Source: Methanoregulaceae archaeon UBA288
GTDB lineage: Archaea; Halobacteriota; Methanomicrobia; Methanomicrobiales; Methanospirillaceae
Assembly (NCBI GenBank): GCA_002495225.1
Contig: DAEF01000159.1
Location: 1 to 11,746, forward strand
Length of the DNA: 11,746 nucleotides
Direction: 5' to 3'
Made by a program: the position numbers and the translations under genes. This document shows positions 6,653 through 11,746 of this stretch, one piece after another (positions within the stretch are counted from its first letter, which is position 1; every line of letters starts with the position of its first letter). The notes under the pieces were generated by a model. It saw only the letters and a list, made by a program, of their open reading frames with translations, made no database searches and was not told the origin of the DNA.

Positions 6653-7164
6653 GAACTCTCCTCCACCCCTGTCCCCGGCGCCGCCGCCGTGCGCCGGGCC
6701 CTGCCCCCGTGCGCTGCGTCCTCGGCCATGAGCCCGAGGCAGGCCACCACGCCGTTGATAATCTCGTCCGGCCGCGGCGGGCACCCGGTCACGTAGGCGT
6801 CCACCGGGATCACCTGGTCCACGCTCCCCACCATGTGATAGAGACCCTGGAAGACGCCCCCCCCCGAGGCGCAGGCGCCGACGGCGATCACGTACTTCGG
6901 TTCGGGCATCTGTTCCCAGACCCGGCGGAGACGGGGTGCCTGCTGCCGGGTCACGGCGCCCGTGACGATCAGGATATCCGCGTGCCGGGGCGACCCCCGC
7001 GAGAGGATCCCGAACCGCTCGATGTCGAACCGCGGCATCAGGCAGGCGATGATCTCGATGTCGCACGCGTTGCAGCCCCCGGAATTGAAGACCGTGATCC
7101 ACGGGGACTTTCCCCGCGCCCAGTCCAGAAGACGCCGGGAGAGCGTCCGGCTCGGCCCCGTCAT
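6649..7164 (-). CDS. Hydrogenase small subunit (NuoB/MbhJ/EchC-like)
   Basis: This 171-residue protein holds the [4Fe-4S] cluster next to the Ni-Fe site. Expected ligands are Cys31 and Cys34 (GGCNACDIE), Cys98 (GACASGGG) and Cys128 (TGCPPRPDEII), the usual pattern of the 20-kDa family. A short basic amphipathic start (MTGPSRTLSRRLLDWARGKSPW) is typical and contacts the membrane arm. The last 25 residues are Arg/Ala/Gly-rich and not conserved in appearance. The ATG at 7162-7164 is preceded by GGGGGTGAT eight bases upstream, and an in-frame TGA four codons upstream excludes a longer start. It follows a 79-bp gap, the only sizeable gap in the operon, and overlaps the NuoC-like gene by four bases. 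Confidence 0.95.
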   Translation of the reverse strand: MTGPSRTLSRRLLDWARGKSPWITVFNSGGCNACDIEIIACLMPRFDIERFGILSRGSPRHADILIVTGAVTRQQAPRLRRVWEQMPEPKYVIAVGACASGGGVFQGLYHMVGSVDQVIPVDAYVTGCPPRPDEIINGVVACLGLMAEDAAHGGRARRTAAAPGTGVEESS

Positions 7165-7193
7165 GAGTGAGTATCACCCCCGCCGGACAGCAT
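7161..7193 (-). CDS. Possible 10-codon minigene (MLSGGGDTHS) coupled to the small-subunit gene
   Basis: The gap between the NuoA-like and NuoB-like genes contains an ATG at 7191-7193 with GGAGG four bases upstream (7198-7202). It is followed by ten codons and a TGA at 7161-7163 that overlaps the next gene's ATG as ATGA, as at the other junctions of this operon. It may be a leader that delivers ribosomes to the small-subunit gene, or chance. No family can be assigned to ten residues. Confidence 0.25.
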   Translation of the reverse strand: MLSGGGDTHS

Positions 7194-7243
7194 CAATCCT
7201 CCGGTCCCGGCCGTCACCGAACAGGCGGCACCGGCCCCGGGGG

Positions 7244-7573
7244 TCACTGCTCCCACCTCAGGACGGTGACGGCCAGGGCGATGACGAGCAGGTAGCCGAG
7301 GGTCACGGCGAGGGAGGCGCCGGGAGGCGTGACCGCGATGACCAGCACGGCCACGTGGACGACGGTGAAGAAGAGGGCCACGTAGAAGAAATCGTATCCG
7401 GGCCGGTAGGCCTGCGCCTCGCACGCCTCGCCGCCGACATAGGGCATCGTTCTGTCGCCGTACGGGGTGAACGGCGGCGCGACCCTGCGGGACCAGGCGT
7501 AGAGCAGGTAGCCGATGACGAGCGCGAGGGCTATGACCGCGAACGGGGACGCCAGGAGGTCGAGCGGCGTCAC
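7244..7573 (-). CDS. Small three-helix membrane protein, NuoA-like, in the mbhI position
   Basis: This 109-residue protein has three hydrophobic helices (about 8-28, 62-81, 86-106). The loop between helices 1 and 2 (TPYGDRTMPYVGGEACEAQAYRPGY) is followed by DFFYVALFFTVVHVAVL. That layout resembles NuoA/ND3, where a conserved loop with a cysteine precedes an FY(L/V) helix. The acidic residues normal in the second NuoA helix (DVE) are replaced here by His73-Val-Ala. It lies between the last antiporter gene and the small-subunit gene, the place of mbhI, so it probably joins the ion-pumping and hydrogenase arms. The start is GTG (7571-7573), directly abutting the TGA of the preceding gene, with a GGGGGTG run upstream. 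It is surely a real gene; the NuoA relationship is my reading of the pattern and needs a profile search. Confidence 0.75.
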   Translation of the reverse strand: MTPLDLLASPFAVIALALVIGYLLYAWSRRVAPPFTPYGDRTMPYVGGEACEAQAYRPGYDFFYVALFFTVVHVAVLVIAVTPPGASLAVTLGYLLVIALAVTVLRWEQ

Positions 7574-9043
7574 TCAGGGCACCCCCAGGCTGAAGAGTTC
7601 GCCGGACGCACGGGCCATCCAGTCGAACGCCTCGGGGAATAGACCGAGGTACACCGTCTCGAAGGCCAGCACGACCGTGGCCAGGACCAGGGCCCACGGG
7701 ATGACCGGGGGGCCCCGGGCGGGCGGGCCGACCGGGTCGGCCGACCGGCCAAAGAGGAGGGTCGAGAGGACGGGCACGTAGTACCCGAGAGAGACGACGC
7801 TGTTCAGCGCCAGGACCAGGGCGAGTGCGGCGCCGCTCAGCATCGAGGTCACCATCCCGGCCTGCTCCAGGAGCAGTTTCCCCAGGAAGCCGGCGGTGAA
7901 GGGCACCCCGATCAGCCCGAGCACGAAGATCAGGAACGAGATGCCGAGCAGGGGGTGCGCGGCGCCGAGGCCCCGCATCCGCGCGACCTCCGGAGACCCG
8001 GCGCGGCGTGCGAACGCGTCGGTCGCGATGAACGCCCCGCTCTTCATCACGCTGTAGGCGACGGCGTAGTAGAACCCGGCGATGAACCCGAACGGGAGGT
8101 CATAGGTCATGCCGATCCCGAACCCGAGCAGGATGTAGCCCATCTGGGCCACGCTCGAGTAGGAGAGGATGTACCGGAGGTCCGACTGGTTGAGGGCGAG
8201 GAGGTTTCCGCCGGTCATCGTCACGAGGGCGACGATGATGACGAGGACGCCGAGGGTCCGTACGACGCCGGGGGCGACGGGCAGGGCGGAGAGGGAGAGG
8301 AAGAGCGCGACGAGCACGCCGATCTTCGTGACCCCCACCAGGATCGCGGTGACACCGACGGGAGCCTTCGCGTAGGCATCCGGGAGCCAGGTATGGAACG
8401 GGATGACCGCGAGCTTCACCCCGTACCCGGCGAGGATGAGGATCCCGGCGAGCACCACCACCGACGGGTCCGCGCCGGCAAGGGCGCCGGGGAGCCGGTC
8501 CAGGTCCAGCGTCTGCCCGTACAGGTACAGGAGCGCCACGCCCAGCAGGGCGGTGACGGTGCCCGCCACGCCCTGCACCAGGTACTGCACGGCCGACGCG
8601 ATGGCGGTCGGGTCCTCCCGGTGCCGGTAGGCGCAGAGCGCGTACACCGGGACCGCCGAGAGCTCGACCGCCACGAAGATCGTGAAGAGGTCCCGCGAGA
8701 ACCCGATCGCGACCGTGCCCGCGATCGCGAGGAGGAAGAGCGGGTAGTAGAGATGGACCGGGCCCCGGGGGTCGAGGCTCCCCTGGGACGCGAGCGCGGC
8801 CAGGCTGCCGATCCCGGTGGCGAGGAGCGTCATGGTCACGCCGATATGGGAGAGCCCCGGGGCCGACGGGTCCAGGGCGACCATCGCCGCCTGGACGCAA
8901 AACGCGGCGAGGAGCCACAGGGCCGCGAGCGTCCCGCCCCACCGCCGGGAGCCGGGCGGGAGGACCTTCAGGACCACGTAGAGGGCGCCGCTCCCGGCGG
9001 CGATCAGGAGCGGGGCGACGGCGGCCGGATCCAGCGGAGACAT
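7574..9043 (-). CDS. Antiporter-like membrane subunit (NuoN/MrpD family)
   Basis: This 489-residue protein has about 14 hydrophobic helices of the proton-conducting transporter family. It forms one ion channel of the membrane arm. Key charged residues are all present: Glu127 (VELSAVPVYAL, helix 5), Lys210 (GVKLAVIPFHTWLPDAY, helix 7), Lys240 (VTKIGV, helix 8) and Lys334 (VMKSGAF). LLALNQSDLRYILSYSSVAQMGYILLG (281-307) is the NuoN-like helix 9-10 segment, and GVPFTAGFLGK (379-389) ends with another conserved Lys. Length fits NuoN/NuoM. The ATG at 9041-9043 shares one base with the stop of the fused subunit gene (TGATG). H+ versus Na+ specificity cannot be told from sequence. Confidence 0.92.
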   Translation of the reverse strand: MSPLDPAAVAPLLIAAGSGALYVVLKVLPPGSRRWGGTLAALWLLAAFCVQAAMVALDPSAPGLSHIGVTMTLLATGIGSLAALASQGSLDPRGPVHLYYPLFLLAIAGTVAIGFSRDLFTIFVAVELSAVPVYALCAYRHREDPTAIASAVQYLVQGVAGTVTALLGVALLYLYGQTLDLDRLPGALAGADPSVVVLAGILILAGYGVKLAVIPFHTWLPDAYAKAPVGVTAILVGVTKIGVLVALFLSLSALPVAPGVVRTLGVLVIIVALVTMTGGNLLALNQSDLRYILSYSSVAQMGYILLGFGIGMTYDLPFGFIAGFYYAVAYSVMKSGAFIATDAFARRAGSPEVARMRGLGAAHPLLGISFLIFVLGLIGVPFTAGFLGKLLLEQAGMVTSMLSGAALALVLALNSVVSLGYYVPVLSTLLFGRSADPVGPPARGPPVIPWALVLATVVLAFETVYLGLFPEAFDWMARASGELFSLGVP

Positions 9044-11746
9044 CAGGTGACCCCCAGCAGGACGATGACCATGAGCACGACGATGACGGCGCCGTAGACC
9101 GCGACGTTCCAGTTCAGGTCCCGGCCCTCCATCCCGGAGACGGCCCTCCCGGCGGAGAAGATCATCCGGACAGCGGAGAGGGCGGACCCGTACACGGCCG
9201 CGAAGGCCGCCTGGAACGCCCCGGCCCCCGCGCAGACGCCCCGGGCGGCGGTTGCGTACGCCACGTCGACGTCTCTCGGGCCCGTCTCGTGCGGCGCGAG
9301 AACCCGCCGCCCCACGGCCCAGAAGACGACGGCCGCGGCCCCGAGCACGGCGAGGGCGCTGACCACGTGGTCAAAGGCGTAGGCGTCGTACGCGAGCTGG
9401 TACGGCAGGAGGGCGTAGAGCGGGGCCGGGTAGACGCCGAGCACGATGCAGAGGGCGGCGGCCCCGAGCATGGCCGCCTGCATGAGCCGCGGCGGGTCCG
9501 AGGCCTCCACCCCGCCCGGGCGCAGGAAGGCAAAGTACCCGAGCTTGAGGAACGAGAGGAACGTGCCGAAGGACGCGACCTCGAGGAGGATCCAGAGCCA
9601 GGTGCTCGCCTCGCCGGCCGCGAGGAGGACCATCCCCTTCGAGACGTAGCCGTTGAAGAGGGGCACCCCCGAGATCGAGAACGCGGCCACCCAGAACGCG
9701 AACGCCGTGACGGGCATCCGCTTCTGCAGCCCGCCGATCCGCGAGAGCAGTCGCTCGCCGGTCCTCCAGATGATCACGCCCACGACCATGAAGAGGAGCG
9801 CCTTGTACAGGATGTGGTTGAAGACGTGGGCCATGCCGCCGTCCAGGCCCAGCTGCCCGATTGCACTCGCCGCGCCCAGCCACCCGAGGAGCCCGACGCC
9901 GGCGACCATGTAGCCGACCTGGGAGATGATGTGATAGGAGAGCAGCCGGCGCATGTCGTTCTGGAAGACGGCGAAGACGACGCCGTAGACCGCCATCAGC
10001 GCCCCCATGAAGGCGATGTACTCGGACCCGGGCTCGGCCCGCGCCAGGAGGTAGACCGCGGTCTTGGTCGTGTACACGCTCAGGAACACGCTCGCCGCGA
10101 AGTGCGCTCGGGGATAGGCGTCGGGGAGCCAGGTGTGGAGCGGGATGAACGCGCAGTTCACCCCGATCCCGAGCACGATCAGGACCGAGGCCCAGAGCTG
10201 GTACGTCGCGTCCGGGATCCCCGCGAGGGGCCCAACGATGGGGGAACCGCCTCCCAGGAAGAGGAGCGCGATCCCGGCGGCGAGCAGGGTGCCGCCGAGC
10301 CCGTGGAAGAGGAGGTAGCGGTACCCGGCGCCGATGGCCTCGCCCCGCTCCTGCCAGATCAGGAAGGTCGAGGTGATCGCCATGAGCTCCCACATGAACA
10401 GGAGGGTGATCCAGTCCCCGGCGAAGACCGCGCCGAGCGAGGCGCCGGCGTACAGGAGGGCATACAGGTGGAGACGCGGCGGGGCGACGGCGGCCGCGTA
10501 GACGATGGCGAGCAGCGTGATGATCCCGAAGATCACCCCGGTCAGGTACGAGAGGCTGTCCACCCGGAGGAGCGACAGGGTGTACCCCATGAAGGGCAGG
10601 TTCCAGAGCGCCTCGCCGCCGGGGAGCGGGGCGACGAACTGGCCGCCGGGGAGGAGGAGGATGTCGATCAGCGCGACGGCCCCGAGGCCGATGAGGGCGG
10701 CCTGCCGCCACCGCCCGGAGAGCGCCAGCACGAGCGGGGCGCCGACGAAGAAGATCACGAACGGCGGGACGGCGGCGGCGGCCGTGAATAAACCCGGCGC
10801 GGCGGCTACGGTGTTGGTCACGTCCGCAGCGATCTGGGTTGCGAGGGCGAACGGACCGTACGGGAGCGTCGTCCAGAGGCCGAGGATCAGGGTCCCCGCG
10901 ACCGTGGCCAGGATCGGCCCGCGCAGCGCCGGGCGGACCCGGACGGGCGCCCCGTCCCCCGGGCGGAGGAACGCCCGCATCACGATCGGGAGGAAGTAGG
11001 CGAGGTTCAGCACGCTCGCGGCGACGAGCACGAGGAGCATCCACCACCCGCCGAACTCGCCGCCGCCCACCCCCATGGCCAGGTACCACTTCGCCACGAA
11101 GCCGGCCATGGGCGGGAGGCCGACCATGGAGAGGGCGGCGAGGGTGAACGCGGCAAACTCCCACGGCATCCGCCGCCCGATCCCGTCGAGCTGCGAGATC
11201 TTCGTGTGCCCGGTCTCGACCGCGACGGCCCCGGCCACGAAGAACATCGTCAGCTTGCCGAATGCGTGCGCGGAAAAGGCGTAGGTCGCGCCGATCACCG
11301 CGGCCGCCCTGCCGGCGTCCGTGACCCCGGAGACCCCGGCGGGCAGGAGAACGGCCGCGCCGAGGACCATGTAGCTGAGCTGGCTGATCGTGGAGTAGGC
11401 GAGCCGGAGCTTGAAGTCGTCCTGGCGGAGTGCGAGCAGGGACCCGACGAGGATGGTGATCACCGCGACGGCTATCACCAGGTCATGGAGGCCCAGATCG
11501 ACCATCAGGTCGGGTCCATAGAGGTAGAGTATCAGGCGGAGGAGCCCGAAGACGCCGGTGTTCACCACCGCGACCGCGTGGAGCAGGCCGCTGACCGGCG
11601 TCGGCGCGACCATGGCACTGGGGAGCCAGCCGTGAAGGGGCACGAGCGCCGCCTTCACGCCGAAGCCCGCCATGAGGAGGACGAACGCGAGCACCGCGAA
11701 GTCGGGCGGTATGGCCGCGACCGCGGGGTTCCCGCCCGGGACGAAG
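9043..11746 (-). CDS. Fused double antiporter-like subunit (two MrpD/NuoM-type modules; 5' end off the window)
   Basis: The frame is open through the right edge, so the N-terminus is missing; about 900 residues are visible. Numbering here starts at the codon at 11694, which is internal. Module 1 enters at helix 7: FGVKAALVPLHGWLPSA (Lys14), APTPVSGLLHAVAVVNTG, LRLAYSTISQLSYMVLG, HAFGKLTMFF (Lys147) and GLPPMAGFVAK (Lys202), ending near residue 295. Module 2 spans about 305-795 and is complete: WELMAITS (Glu436), GVNCAFIPLHTWLPDAY, SVYTTKTAVYLLAR (Lys544), RRLLSYHIISQVGYMVAG, HILYKALLFM (Lys631) and GVPLFNGYVSKG (Lys686). Both resemble MrpD-type subunits of multisubunit cation antiporters. A C-terminal tail (795-883) ends in a last helix. 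Module 1 lacks the helix 8 Lys (Asn45), and module 2 lacks the helix 7 Lys (Asn513). There is no internal stop or start/stop overlap between the modules, so the fusion is real unless an assembly error joined them. Confidence 0.92.
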   Translation of the reverse strand, partial: FVPGGNPAVAAIPPDFAVLAFVLLMAGFGVKAALVPLHGWLPSAMVAPTPVSGLLHAVAVVNTGVFGLLRLILYLYGPDLMVDLGLHDLVIAVAVITILVGSLLALRQDDFKLRLAYSTISQLSYMVLGAAVLLPAGVSGVTDAGRAAAVIGATYAFSAHAFGKLTMFFVAGAVAVETGHTKISQLDGIGRRMPWEFAAFTLAALSMVGLPPMAGFVAKWYLAMGVGGGEFGGWWMLLVLVAASVLNLAYFLPIVMRAFLRPGDGAPVRVRPALRGPILATVAGTLILGLWTTLPYGPFALATQIAADVTNTVAAAPGLFTAAAAVPPFVIFFVGAPLVLALSGRWRQAALIGLGAVALIDILLLPGGQFVAPLPGGEALWNLPFMGYTLSLLRVDSLSYLTGVIFGIITLLAIVYAAAVAPPRLHLYALLYAGASLGAVFAGDWITLLFMWELMAITSTFLIWQERGEAIGAGYRYLLFHGLGGTLLAAGIALLFLGGGSPIVGPLAGIPDATYQLWASVLIVLGIGVNCAFIPLHTWLPDAYPRAHFAASVFLSVYTTKTAVYLLARAEPGSEYIAFMGALMAVYGVVFAVFQNDMRRLLSYHIISQVGYMVAGVGLLGWLGAASAIGQLGLDGGMAHVFNHILYKALLFMVVGVIIWRTGERLLSRIGGLQKRMPVTAFAFWVAAFSISGVPLFNGYVSKGMVLLAAGEASTWLWILLEVASFGTFLSFLKLGYFAFLRPGGVEASDPPRLMQAAMLGAAALCIVLGVYPAPLYALLPYQLAYDAYAFDHVVSALAVLGAAAVVFWAVGRRVLAPHETGPRDVDVAYATAARGVCAGAGAFQAAFAAVYGSALSAVRMIFSAGRAVSGMEGRDLNWNVAVYGAVIVVLMVIVLLGVT

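Noticed and set aside
9289..10791. Plus-strand 500-codon open frame opposite the fused antiporter gene
   Set aside because: Low-complexity, highly charged translation (Glu/Arg/Asp/Gly) antisense to well-conserved membrane segments. The frames at 7955-9097, 5256-6203, 4339-5295 and 2092-3081 are rejected for the same reason.
11692..11694. GTG at 11694 as the true start of the fused antiporter gene
   Set aside because: The frame continues open to the window edge, and the sequence at this point already corresponds to helix 7 of an antiporter module, so the start lies outside.
3141..11746. F420H2 dehydrogenase (Fpo) or NADH complex I
   Set aside because: The large subunit retains both CxxC motifs of the Ni-Fe site, a HycI-type protease gene is present, and no NuoE/F/G or FpoF/FpoO gene is visible.

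Overview
The window is a GC-rich stretch in which every supportable gene lies on the minus strand. It looks archaeal, most likely from a hydrogenotrophic methanogen of the Methanomicrobiales type (Methanoculleus-like). The grounds are a clean archaeal TATA element upstream of a secreted Thr/Pro-repeat surface protein, a PAS/HisKA sensor kinase, and an Mbh-type energy-converting hydrogenase operon whose genes overlap tightly. The taxonomic placement is an inference; no rRNA or other diagnostic marker is present.

Layout, in order of transcription (right to left). 11746-3141 is one operon, entering the window part-way through its first visible gene. It encodes: a giant subunit made of two fused antiporter-like modules (9043-11746, start off the window); a NuoN-like antiporter subunit (7574-9043); a small three-helix NuoA-like protein (7244-7573); a NuoB-like hydrogenase small subunit (6649-7164); a NuoC-like subunit (6170-6652); a NuoD-like [NiFe] hydrogenase large subunit with both CxxC motifs (5016-6173); a NuoH-like subunit (4045-5019); a two-cluster ferredoxin subunit, NuoI-like (3689-4048); and a HycI-type maturation protease (3141-3692). 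The order small protein-B-C-D-H-I is the same as mbhI-J-K-L-M-N. Together these should form a membrane complex that passes electrons between ferredoxin and protons/H2 while moving H+ or Na+. The protease would trim the large subunit once nickel is inserted. Five consecutive junctions are 4-base stop/start overlaps. The only real gap (79 bp, before the NuoB-like gene) contains a possible 10-codon minigene.

After the operon comes a remnant of an epoxide hydrolase N-terminal domain (about 2900-3100), then an orphan membrane histidine kinase with two PAS domains (973-2793). A 173-bp spacer follows that holds a TATA box and Shine-Dalgarno site. They drive the last gene, a secreted protein with a folded domain followed by a nested Thr/Pro/Val/Glu repeat stalk (799 to the left edge; C-terminus off the window). 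This last gene has no stop codon in the window and is easily missed.

The most unusual features are the fusion of two antiporter modules, giving three modules alongside a catalytic [NiFe] hydrogenase, and a reciprocal Lys/Asn exchange between the two fused modules at equivalent positions of predicted helices 7 and 8. No tRNA, rRNA, CRISPR array, insertion sequence or convincing terminator was seen. No stretch longer than 300 bases lacks a gene.
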